Of a DNA stretch of 64,000 nucleotides, positions 7,546-15,012 are shown piece after piece. The position numbers and the translations under genes are program-made. The stretch's first letter is position 1, and every line of letters starts with the position of its first letter. Location of the stretch: positions 218,632 to 282,631 of IMG/VR virus record IMGVR_UViG_3300009093_000034; one strand, written 5' to 3'. Source of the stretch: a virus. The notes beneath the pieces are model-generated. The model had not been told where the DNA came from. It saw nothing but the letters and a program-made list of their open reading frames with translations, and did not search any database.

Positions 7546-8051
7546 AAGAAAGTAAAGTGATTGAACTCATCTGCACGGATCACAGAGGTAATTACACAGC
7601 AGAAGGAAAAGCCTTAGTTACTGTTTTTAAGGAGAAGTTCCCTGAGAATGTCGGAGAAACTTCAGGCTTTTTTATTAGGGACTCACAAAGAGTTTGGGTT
7701 CCTCTGGATTACCTTGGCTCTAACAATGCGTATCTTCACAAAAATAGGACCGTAAGTTATTACACCTACGAGAAAGTTGAAACTCCTCAATCATTCTTAG
7801 GATTTAAGACAAAGCCTAAGATTGAGATTGAATGGGTGGGTTCCGAGGTGGTCTTGGAGATCATTGACGACAAGCTCGTGGTCCATAATACCGTGCTAGC
7901 TAAGAAATTCATGAATCTTCTTAGTGCTGCTTTGATCGAAGAACGAGAAAAAGAAATTCAAGAACAAAAACAGAAAGAGAAAGATGACAAGGAAAAAGAA
8001 GAGACTAGACTAAAGCTCCTAGAAGCTTTAGATATCGATGCAGGAGAGTAA
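7542..8051 (+). CDS. hypothetical protein with C-terminal coiled coil
   Basis: A 169-residue protein: beta-rich first 120 residues (ending in an EVVLEIIDDKLVV-like strand), then a long Glu/Lys/Gln helix at about 128-158 that is probably a coiled coil. ATGA overlap with the upstream gene. No family recognised. Confidence 0.6.
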   Translation: MKESKVIELICTDHRGNYTAEGKALVTVFKEKFPENVGETSGFFIRDSQRVWVPLDYLGSNNAYLHKNRTVSYYTYEKVETPQSFLGFKTKPKIEIEWVGSEVVLEIIDDKLVVHNTVLAKKFMNLLSAALIEEREKEIQEQKQKEKDDKEKEETRLKLLEALDIDAGE

Positions 8052-8052
8052 C

Positions 8053-8625
8053 ATGTACATTGATTGGTTTCCTTTCGTCGGAGCGATGATCTCATTCACT
8101 GGAATCTTGATCATCGTCGGTGTTGCTATCTCTTCTTGTTTTTACAAGAAGGGAACGACCAAGTGGATCTTCTCTATCGGTAAGAAAGAGATCAAAGGTC
8201 TTATCACCTCTTCTTTAGCTATCACTGGACTTATCTTTCTCAACCTTCTTCTTTGCAAGAATTGGGCTCCTGAGTTCTACAAACCAGGTGATACCTTCTA
8301 CTATACCCCTTCTTTCATTGATGTGAAAGACCCTTTCATTGATGCTAAGAAGAAGGTTCCTACCAGGAGTTTCACTGTCAAGGAAGTTAAGGATGGTTAT
8401 GTTCTTTACGAAGAGATCTTCTACGATGAGTGGTGGGCATTTGGTGATGATCGTTTCTTTGATCTGAGAAGCGAGCCCATTGACAGATTCCACTATCACA
8501 TTGAGAACATGTCTAGGATCCCTTATGGTCCAGTTCCCAGCAAAGAAGAGATGCAGAAGAAGGTTGACCTTAGGAACAAGGCCATCGACGAGTACCTGCG
8601 TTTGTTTGAAAAAGGTAAAAAGTAG
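8053..8625 (+). CDS. two-helix membrane protein
   Basis: Start at ATG 8053 with AGGAGA 5 bases upstream; the longer in-frame ATG at 8038 has no ribosome site. The 190-residue product has membrane helices at about 6-30 and 51-72 and a C-terminal soluble domain of roughly 110 residues rich in Asp, Phe and Tyr, probably periplasmic. Function unknown. Confidence 0.6.
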   Translation: MYIDWFPFVGAMISFTGILIIVGVAISSCFYKKGTTKWIFSIGKKEIKGLITSSLAITGLIFLNLLLCKNWAPEFYKPGDTFYYTPSFIDVKDPFIDAKKKVPTRSFTVKEVKDGYVLYEEIFYDEWWAFGDDRFFDLRSEPIDRFHYHIENMSRIPYGPVPSKEEMQKKVDLRNKAIDEYLRLFEKGKK

Positions 8626-8660
8626 ACCATAAAGGTCTAGAAAAATAAAGGAGAGTATCC

Positions 8661-8987
8661 GTGGAAGATACCAAGACCCTACCTTCTGACGAAAGTTCGA
8701 AGGAGTTCAAAGAAGCTTTGGCTGCAGCAGTAGCTGAAGGTTCTGAGAACATGACCCCAAAGAAAAAGACGACAGGCCGAAAGAAGGCTGCTGAGAAAAC
8801 TGAAGTCGAAACCAAGACTGAGTTGACCCCCTTCCAGAAGTACTGGAAGAATCTCGGTTCCAAGAACGAACCTCGAGTTTTCCCAGATCACTATCGGTTT
8901 CATCTGACCAAGAAAGAGCGTAAGGGAAAGACTTACGAACAGATCCAGGAACTTCGAAAGGAACTTTTCAGTCTGTCCAAGATGTAA
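8661..8987 (+). CDS. hypothetical Ala/Lys-rich protein
   Basis: A 108-residue protein from GTG 8661 with AAGGAG 6 bases upstream. Acidic N-terminus, a basic Lys-Lys-Lys/Arg-Lys-Lys stretch at about 34-45, then a compact helical C-terminal part. The basic patch suggests nucleic-acid contact, but this is inference. Last gene before a 70-base gap holding a promoter-like motif. Confidence 0.6.
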   Translation: MEDTKTLPSDESSKEFKEALAAAVAEGSENMTPKKKTTGRKKAAEKTEVETKTELTPFQKYWKNLGSKNEPRVFPDHYRFHLTKKERKGKTYEQIQELRKELFSLSKM

Positions 8988-9027
8988 CCAAAAAAGTTAA
9001 ATTTATTTTTACTCTTGTCATCCCTTG

Positions 9028-9039
9028 TGAGATATTGTA
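9028..9039 (+). promoter_or_regulatory. TGAGATATTGTA promoter motif
   Basis: An exact copy of the recurring 12-mer in the 70-base gap before the SprT-like gene, followed by an AAGGAG ribosome site and ATG 9058. No TTGACA-type -35 box at normal spacing. Confidence 0.7.
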
Positions 9040-9057
9040 TCCGCAAGGAGATGGCAA

Positions 9058-9750
9058 ATGACCAGTTCCCAGTTCTTGACTGAGATTAAGGCTTACGCTA
9101 AAGAAGCGAACAACCTCTATTTCGACGGAGAATTGGACTTGAACAAGATTCACTTCGTGGTCTCCACGAGGATGTTCAGGACTCTGGGACTTGCTAACCA
9201 TCGCTTCAACAAGCGCCTCAATCGTGTGGTTTACTCCATTAAGATGGCGAGTCTGTTGTCTGGAACCGACACCCACAACTGGCACAACGTTCTGGTCCAT
9301 GAGATGGTTCACATCTGGCAGTACATGAATGGTTATTTCGACCATCACGGAAACTCCTTCTTGATGAAGGCTGCTCAGATTGGCCGAATTGATCCTGACA
9401 TGCACATCGAGAGACTTTGTCATCTGAATGACCACAAGAACAGGTCGGTCTTGGCCAAGGTTCTTGCTGTGAAGGCTGCTCGTTCTTCTGCTGCTACTAA
9501 GAAGACCCAGTACCTGGTTTCCAAGAATGGCAAGTTCTTCTTCATCACCTGTATCAAGGTGAAGGGAATTGCTACTCTTCAGAAGAAAGGATACTCTGTT
9601 TTCAGGCTCAAGAAGCAGATCACCAGGGTTCAGAACACCAGAAACCTGGAGAAACTCCTTGAAGAACGTCGGTACTACAGCAAAGAGATTCTTCTTAAGA
9701 ACTTTCCTGAACTTCCGAGCTTGATGGTCAAGCTCAACCCCACAAAGTAA
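9058..9750 (+). CDS. SprT-like zinc metalloprotease
   Basis: A 230-residue protein with HEMVH at residues 81-85 (zinc ligands His81 and His85, catalytic Glu82) and HHGNSF at 96-101, the third His typical of SprT/Spartan-like proteases. Members of this family cut DNA-bound or crosslinked proteins or are tied to stress responses; the phage substrate is unknown. The C-terminal 80 residues are basic (KKGYSVFRLKK) and could bind DNA. It has its own promoter motif and a terminator right after it, so it is a single-gene transcription unit. Codon use is more GC-rich than its neighbours, suggesting high expression. Confidence 0.8.
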   Translation: MTSSQFLTEIKAYAKEANNLYFDGELDLNKIHFVVSTRMFRTLGLANHRFNKRLNRVVYSIKMASLLSGTDTHNWHNVLVHEMVHIWQYMNGYFDHHGNSFLMKAAQIGRIDPDMHIERLCHLNDHKNRSVLAKVLAVKAARSSAATKKTQYLVSKNGKFFFITCIKVKGIATLQKKGYSVFRLKKQITRVQNTRNLEKLLEERRYYSKEILLKNFPELPSLMVKLNPTK

Positions 9751-9756
9751 GATTTG

Positions 9757-9786
9757 AAGGACCGCACTAAGCGGTCCTTTTTCTTT
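9757..9786 (+). terminator. intrinsic terminator after SprT-like gene
   Basis: AAGGACCGC (9757-9765), loop ACTAA, GCGGTCCTT (9771-9779), then TTTTCTTTTT. A 9-bp stem and U-tract placed just after the stop. Confidence 0.9.
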
Positions 9787-9800
9787 TTATACTACTGCTC

Positions 9801-10787
9801 ATGGCAGTAACAATCATCATTGAAGGCCCGAATCTATCGGGAAAGAGTACCTTATCCAAGGCTCTGTCAGAACGACTTGGAATTCCAGTCGTCCACAACT
9901 CTAAGCCTGAAGACGGCTTCAGAGACAATCTCAAGTTCTCCATGGAGAACAAAGAGAACATCATTCTAGATCGACACCACCTCGGAGAAGTCGTTTACCC
10001 TGCATTGAAGAGGGACGGACGACAGCCCCTTGAGCTATGGGAACAACATATGATCGAGAGAGTTCTTGAATCCAAGGGAACGATCTTGATTCTTTGTAGT
10101 GCAGACCTTCAGTTTCGACTACAAAAGTTCGATGAGAGAGGTGAAGACTTTGTCACCAAGAATGAGCTTAAAGATGAAGGAGATCTCTTCGAAGATGCCT
10201 TCAATCGAAGCCTTCTCTCCAACAAGTTTGACTATCGTCTTCCTTTTACCGATGAAGATAAGACTGAACGATTTCTTGATTTTATAGAAGAAAGATACAA
10301 CTATCTTCTTGAAATCTCTGAAGAGTTTGAAGAGTATGAACACCAAGGTTATCTTCCTTCAGATCCTTACTCTGAGCCCACGGCAGTTATTATCGGAGAT
10401 AGCTATGGTGACAAAACATCTGTTGGATCTGGAACAAAGAGAGCTTTTGTATCTCCTATTGGATCAAGCAGACACCTTGCTCAAGCTCTAGCTATGATTC
10501 ATCGTCCAACAGATAAACTTTACATCACCAATGCTTGGAAGTACATTGATAACAGAGAAGTAAGTCGTCAAACTCTTGTTGAAGAACTTTATTTTGTTGG
10601 AGCTTCCAAATGTCCTATTATTGTTCTTGGTTATGAAGCCAAGAAAGCTTTGGATGGAATCAATACAGATGGTCTCTTTTCCCATTATACTTTTGTAAAC
10701 CATCCTCAGTTTGAGTTTAGGTTCAAGAACAAAGAGATCGGGAGATACGCTAAGGCTCTCGACATTGCATTGGGAGTCAACAGGTGA
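9801..10787 (+). CDS. dNMP-kinase-like / UDG-like fusion protein
   Basis: A 328-residue two-domain protein. Residues 1-190 are a P-loop nucleotide kinase of thymidylate-kinase type: Walker A GPNLSGKS (9-16), an ILDRHHLGEVVY segment, and RGE in the lid. Residues about 195-328 resemble the uracil-DNA glycosylase superfamily: VIIGDSYG at the start, YITNAWK in the middle, PIIVLGYEAKKAL and a late NHPQ. Such glycosylase-like domains could act on modified bases or be structural. It begins the base-modification island and overlaps the dCMP hydroxymethylase gene by 4 bases, so it may phosphorylate a modified dNMP. No ribosome site precedes ATG 9801; TATACT lies 7 bases upstream. Confidence 0.6.
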   Translation: MAVTIIIEGPNLSGKSTLSKALSERLGIPVVHNSKPEDGFRDNLKFSMENKENIILDRHHLGEVVYPALKRDGRQPLELWEQHMIERVLESKGTILILCSADLQFRLQKFDERGEDFVTKNELKDEGDLFEDAFNRSLLSNKFDYRLPFTDEDKTERFLDFIEERYNYLLEISEEFEEYEHQGYLPSDPYSEPTAVIIGDSYGDKTSVGSGTKRAFVSPIGSSRHLAQALAMIHRPTDKLYITNAWKYIDNREVSRQTLVEELYFVGASKCPIIVLGYEAKKALDGINTDGLFSHYTFVNHPQFEFRFKNKEIGRYAKALDIALGVNR

Positions 10788-12082
10788 GTCAACAAAACAA
10801 CAACGGAGTAGCCCAGTCTTTATTCATGGCTCTCAAGTATCTATACGATGAAGGAAAGTTTGTTCCGGATAAGACAGGAGTCAAGACTGTTGAGATCGTC
10901 AACGGAAGTATCTCTCTAGATCCGCAGTTTCCTTACTTAGACCTGGGAATTTTCAAGGCCAAGGAAGAATACATCAAAAAAGAACTTGAGTGGTATCTCT
11001 CTCAAAAGTTAAACATCCATCCTATAATGGATGATGTAAAGATTTGGAATGAAGTCTGTGGTAGAAATGGAGAGATCAACTCCAACTATGGTTGGGCAGT
11101 TTTTAGTCCAGAAAACTGGGATCAATTTGGGTATGTTCTCAGTTGCTTAAAGAAAGATAAGTGGTCTCGTAGAGCTGTTATGCAATACAACAGACCTGTC
11201 ATGGTAGTAGACTATAACAGAGATGGAATGTCTGATTATCTTTGTACTCTTTCTGTTCAAGTGTTGATCAGAGATAGCAAACTTTACTACATCGTCACTC
11301 AACGATCTTGTGATTTTAGAACAGGTCTTCCTAACGACTTTGCTTGGCACGCTTGGGTTTACAAGTCTCTTTTCAACTTGTTGAAAGAGGAGTATCCAGA
11401 TCTTGAATATTCAGAAGATGGTATCCAAATGAACTTTGGGTCTGTTCATCTCTACGAGAGAAATTTTGGACTCTTCCAAAAGTGGGAAGAATATCTTCAA
11501 GAACAGTCTAAGATCGAACAAGATAAGTTAACAAACTCGATAGCCATTGTTCCTAGAAAAAAGTGGTATCCCGCTATGTACTTCACAAAGGTACGAGACG
11601 TTCAAAGTCCATTGAGAGCCCATGATACCGATGCGGGTATGGACTTCTATGTTCCTAAATTCTCCGATGATTTCATCAGAGACTTTGAAGTAAAGAATCC
11701 CAAGATCAAAGTGATCGACAAGATCAACATTGAACTTAAGCCTCATGAAAGAGTCTTGATCCCAAGTGGAATCAAGGCACACGTTCCTGAGAACCACATG
11801 CTCATGACCGAGAACAAATCTGGTGTCGCTTCTAAGCTAGGACTTGACGTTATGGCTAAGATCGTTGACGAACCTTACAATGGAGAGATACATCTTTCAT
11901 TGGCCAACACTTCCAACGAAACCGTACTGATTACAGAAGGACAGAAGTTGGTTCAGTTGATCGCTGTTCCGGTTTCTTATGTTGTCCCTACAGAGATCAC
12001 AAACGAAGAGTACCAAAGCCTTCCTCGATGGCAAGAAACTTCCAGAGGTGAAGGTGGGTTTGGCTCAACAGGAACAAAGTAA
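10784..12082 (+). CDS. dCMP hydroxymethylase fused to dUTPase
   Basis: A 432-residue fusion. Residues 1-240 match T4 gp42 dCMP hydroxymethylase: FVPDKTGVKT (26-35), GEINSNYGW (96-104), SRR (128-130), DYNRDGMSDYLCT with nucleophile Cys154, and LPNDFAW with Asp185. In T4 gp42 the equivalent Asp179 gives dCMP rather than dUMP preference, so 5-hydroxymethyl-dCMP is the expected product. Residues about 265-432 are a trimeric-type dUTPase: DTDAGMDFY (281-289), PSGI, NKSGVASKLGL, a VDEPYNGEI motif and a C-terminal GGFGSTG. The fusion couples hmC supply with dUTP removal. GTG start overlaps the kinase stop. Confidence 0.85.
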   Translation: MSQQNNNGVAQSLFMALKYLYDEGKFVPDKTGVKTVEIVNGSISLDPQFPYLDLGIFKAKEEYIKKELEWYLSQKLNIHPIMDDVKIWNEVCGRNGEINSNYGWAVFSPENWDQFGYVLSCLKKDKWSRRAVMQYNRPVMVVDYNRDGMSDYLCTLSVQVLIRDSKLYYIVTQRSCDFRTGLPNDFAWHAWVYKSLFNLLKEEYPDLEYSEDGIQMNFGSVHLYERNFGLFQKWEEYLQEQSKIEQDKLTNSIAIVPRKKWYPAMYFTKVRDVQSPLRAHDTDAGMDFYVPKFSDDFIRDFEVKNPKIKVIDKINIELKPHERVLIPSGIKAHVPENHMLMTENKSGVASKLGLDVMAKIVDEPYNGEIHLSLANTSNETVLITEGQKLVQLIAVPVSYVVPTEITNEEYQSLPRWQETSRGEGGFGSTGTK

Positions 12083-12471
12083 TGGTATTGACACTGCCTC
12101 ATGGCGAGTTAACCTATGGATGGAAAACACCTAGAGAGCTTAGACTAGAAGAAGATGATGAAAACTATCTTCCTCCAGGAATTGAGAAAATCCTTGAGTT
12201 AGATGAGTTGTTAGTTGATGACGCGTTTAGAAATAAAGGAATAGGAGGTCTACTTGTAAAGTGGTTTTTTGCTACTCCTGAAGCAGAAGAAGCTGATGCC
12301 TTCTTTCTCGATGTCTCTCCTTCTTATCTAGAAGATGAAGGACTAACGGAAGCTGAAGCTGAGCTTTACTTGAGACACTTTTACTCTAAGTTTGGTTTTA
12401 AGTCTAAGACTCCACACTCAAGAATGTGGGTCTTTAAGAAACCTCTTCCTATTGAGGACTATCCTTTATGA
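12082..12471 (+). CDS. GNAT-family N-acetyltransferase
   Basis: A 129-residue protein with LELDELLVDDAFRNKGIG leading into an acetyl-CoA-binding motif A (RNKGIGGLL near 52-60) and a C-terminal FYSKFGFKSK strand-helix typical of GNAT enzymes. It lies in a row of nucleotide-modification genes (1-base overlap upstream, 4-base overlap downstream). GNAT enzymes occur in known DNA hypermodification clusters, so an acyl transfer to a modified base or its precursor is possible but unproven. Confidence 0.7.
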   Translation: MVLTLPHGELTYGWKTPRELRLEEDDENYLPPGIEKILELDELLVDDAFRNKGIGGLLVKWFFATPEAEEADAFFLDVSPSYLEDEGLTEAEAELYLRHFYSKFGFKSKTPHSRMWVFKKPLPIEDYPL

Positions 12472-12929
12472 GCGAGTTTCTAAATGACCTCTTCTTCATG
12501 AAGTGGGCAGAAGACGTTTCAGAAGCTTCCACATGTGCCAAGATCAAGGTCGGGTCTGTCATCACCAAGAACAAAAGAGTCGTTTCTCTTGGTTACAATG
12601 GCGTCCCTTCTGGAGTCGACCATTGTTGTAATCACTTCTCTGGAGATCTTTCTAGAGAAGTCTTAGGGGAAGATGAGTTCTTGAAACTCCACTCTGAGTT
12701 CTCAAATAACTTTGAACTTCATGCTGAGTCTAACGCCATCATTGATGCCTTGAACAGACAACAAGATCTTACAGGTACCACGTTATACTGTACTTACTCT
12801 CCTTGTTCTCACTGTAGCAAGTTGATCATTCAAACAGGGATCAAGAGAGTTGTCTTCAAAAAGTTCTACTCAGTCGAGCCTGTTCAATGGCTTAGCCAAT
12901 TCATATCTGTAACTCACCTTCCAGACTAA
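12468..12929 (+). CDS. dCMP deaminase
   Basis: A 153-residue zinc deaminase. HAE at 85-87 (zinc His, catalytic Glu) and PCSHC at 112-116 (zinc Cys) are the signature; the N-terminal AKIKVGSVITKNKRVVSLGYNG is typical of deoxycytidylate deaminases. It converts dCMP to dUMP for dTMP synthesis, competing with the hydroxymethylase for dCMP. An extra Cys-Cys-His segment near 53-56 may bind a second zinc as in T4-type enzymes. Confidence 0.85.
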   Translation: MSEFLNDLFFMKWAEDVSEASTCAKIKVGSVITKNKRVVSLGYNGVPSGVDHCCNHFSGDLSREVLGEDEFLKLHSEFSNNFELHAESNAIIDALNRQQDLTGTTLYCTYSPCSHCSKLIIQTGIKRVVFKKFYSVEPVQWLSQFISVTHLPD

Positions 12930-12937
12930 GGATCTTC

Positions 12938-14107
12938 ATGACCACCACAAAGTACTATGACGAGTTTCTTCGCTATCACGCTATGGCCAAGAAACAGCAA
13001 GAGCTGTGCAACCTTGGAACTACTCCCTACTCCCAATCAGGAGTGAACGATGATCTCATGGAGAACGTGTTTCTCTATGACGTCGTAGAGAGAAAGTACG
13101 CAGGGTTCTCGGCTATCATCAACGATTGTTTTTATGGATCAAGTCCAGAACATCCTTACTTTCAGAAGATGCAGTTTATTCCTCCTTCACATGATAGAGT
13201 TAGAACGATCTTTCTCTGGGACGACGCCAGAAAGAAACTCAGCACTCAAGCTTGGTTCTATGTTTTTCTTGTTCATCGTTTGACAGGAAGTGGCATCAAC
13301 TACGCTAAGAATCCTTCAGGCTATCACAACACCATCCTTCCTGCTTTGTCTCAGGCCACGACAATTCCTGACATGACCGACATCATCAGAGGCTACAAGG
13401 GAGGACCTTTCTACACCTCTGTCGGATATCAGTTTCCATCGTTCCCTAAGCCTCTTGGAATTCAAGCTCGAGCTCTTTATAAGAGAGGTGGAGATTATTT
13501 CCTTTGTGAGTACCTACCAGAGTTGGTCCAAAAAGTTTACGAGTATCTCGAGAAAGCCCATTGGTCTGGAAAGAAGGTTACCTTTAGAGAACTTGGAACT
13601 CTCATGTTCGATTGGAACAAGTCAAAAGGTCTCAAAGCCTTCAAGTTCCAATACTCAGCTTTCTTAGCTGACATCGCAGACTGGTTCCCTGAGTTCATGG
13701 ATAGAGAATCTCCTTTCTACTATGGAAGCAACGCAGTCCAGTGTCTCTCTTATCTTGTTCAAGGTGGAAGTAAGTCTGAGACTGTCTTTGACAAGTTGAT
13801 GGAGAAGATCTACCAAGACACAGGCTCAGTTCCTTACAACGCAGAGGACGTTTGTTGTGACTTCATCAGATACGTTGAGAACTATATCCGTCCAGGTGCT
13901 GATTACGGACATCTAGATATGGATAAAATTTGGTCTAGTTCAAAGATCTTGGATCATCCTTTTGGCCGACAAAAGGCCATGTTGGATCTAAGGCTTGTTC
14001 AATCATTTAACAATCTCTCCTTCCACCCAACTGGAGATACTATTCTCTCAAACAGTGGTTTCTCTGTTGACCAATACAGAGAAGCAATCAAGAAAGGACA
14101 CTTCTAA
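12938..14107 (+). CDS. HhH base-modification protein (aGPT-Pplase-like)
   Basis: A 389-residue protein with no membrane segment. It shows features of the diverged DNA-glycosylase-fold proteins named alpha-glutamyl/putrescinyl-thymidine pyrophosphorylases: Arg-Thr-Ile-Phe and aromatic-rich helices early, a VGYQFPSFPKP stretch near 165-175, and a late EDVCCDFIRYVENY helix comparable to the family's LCEFDKY motif. Those proteins flip a hydroxymethylated base and help add groups to it. Neighbours on both sides (dCMP deaminase, PLP enzyme) fit a base-modification role. The assignment rests on motif resemblance and context, so it is moderate. Confidence 0.5.
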   Translation: MTTTKYYDEFLRYHAMAKKQQELCNLGTTPYSQSGVNDDLMENVFLYDVVERKYAGFSAIINDCFYGSSPEHPYFQKMQFIPPSHDRVRTIFLWDDARKKLSTQAWFYVFLVHRLTGSGINYAKNPSGYHNTILPALSQATTIPDMTDIIRGYKGGPFYTSVGYQFPSFPKPLGIQARALYKRGGDYFLCEYLPELVQKVYEYLEKAHWSGKKVTFRELGTLMFDWNKSKGLKAFKFQYSAFLADIADWFPEFMDRESPFYYGSNAVQCLSYLVQGGSKSETVFDKLMEKIYQDTGSVPYNAEDVCCDFIRYVENYIRPGADYGHLDMDKIWSSSKILDHPFGRQKAMLDLRLVQSFNNLSFHPTGDTILSNSGFSVDQYREAIKKGHF

Positions 14108-14994
14108 TGTCACATGACACTCACGTAGTAGACGGCATCAATAAAGATGCTTTTTATCTAGATGATGAGAAGACACTTGTCAAAGCCCAAGAAACCATAG
14201 ATTACTACAAAGAACTTGCTAAGGGTTGGAAGACTTATCTCCCAGATCCTGTTGTCATGACCCATGACAACGTGAGAGTAGTTAGAGATGACTTCATCAT
14301 CGGAACTAAGGCTAGAGCTGCTGACTTGGTCCTTTCTAGGATTCAAGAGGAAGAAGTGGTTTATTGTCAACCTCGAGTTGGTTTGGCTGGAGTCTCTGTC
14401 ATTGAAGCATCTAAGATTCATGGAAAAAGGGTAACTCTGTTCATGCCTTCTTCTAAGAAGATCTCCTACCACCAAGCTTGTACCATTGAGCGTGGAGCAA
14501 ACCCAATCTTCAAGAGAATCGCTGCCATGCCCAACTTGAATAGAGAAGCAGATATTTACGCCAAAGAAAATGGAGCTTACTTCATTCCTCTCGGACTAAA
14601 GCATCCTCTTGCTACAGCTGCCATCATGCTTACCGCTCTCCAAATTCCAGAACCTGAAGAGGTCTATGTTGCAACCTCCACAGGAGTTTTAACCAGAGCT
14701 CTTCAGATCGCTTGGCCAAACGCCAAGTTCATCAGCGTAGCTGTAGCTAGAAACATGAAAGCTGGAGAACTTGGTCGAGCTCAAGTTATCTCAGAAGCTT
14801 TGGACTTCCAGACCCCTGAGAAGAAAGAGAATCTTCCTCCGTTTCCTTCTGTGTCGACCTACGATGCCAAAGTTTGGAAGTACATTCCAAAAGACGGAAA
14901 GGTTGACAGACTCTTTTGGAACGTAGGCCAAGAACCCATCTTGTTTGACCAAACAATTATTGATAGAACTTTATCTTACCGAGACTGGAAGTAA
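14107..14994 (+). CDS. PLP-dependent enzyme, fold type II (PALP family)
   Basis: A 295-residue protein with the layout of the tryptophan-synthase-beta / ACC-deaminase superfamily: GTKAR at 66-70 with Lys68 as the likely Schiff-base lysine, and a STGVL turn at 191-195 that would bind the PLP phosphate. It overlaps the HhH protein by one base. In phages with hypermodified bases, PLP enzymes attach or trim amino-acid-derived groups on hydroxymethyl bases; here the substrate could be a decorated hydroxymethylcytosine. Substrate is inference; fold call is fairly firm. Confidence 0.65.
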   Translation: MSHDTHVVDGINKDAFYLDDEKTLVKAQETIDYYKELAKGWKTYLPDPVVMTHDNVRVVRDDFIIGTKARAADLVLSRIQEEEVVYCQPRVGLAGVSVIEASKIHGKRVTLFMPSSKKISYHQACTIERGANPIFKRIAAMPNLNREADIYAKENGAYFIPLGLKHPLATAAIMLTALQIPEPEEVYVATSTGVLTRALQIAWPNAKFISVAVARNMKAGELGRAQVISEALDFQTPEKKENLPPFPSVSTYDAKVWKYIPKDGKVDRLFWNVGQEPILFDQTIIDRTLSYRDWK

Positions 14995-15003
14995 GATATT
15001 AAA
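14992..15003 (+). promoter_or_regulatory. weak promoter-like motif TAAGATATTAAA
   Basis: This matches 9 of 12 positions of the phage motif, overlaps the stop of the PLP-enzyme gene and precedes AAAGGAA and ATG 15013. Weak. Confidence 0.3.
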
Positions 15004-15012
15004 GGAACGAAT

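Noticed and set aside
8623-8639. Hairpin TAGACC-ATAAA-GGTCTA
   Set aside because: Followed on the plus strand by GAAAAATAAAGG, not a U-tract; a U-run exists only on the minus strand, where no gene ends.
9015-9020. TTGTCA as a possible -35 box
   Set aside because: Only about 12 bases from the ATATTG part of the motif, too close for a sigma-70 promoter, and not repeated before other copies.
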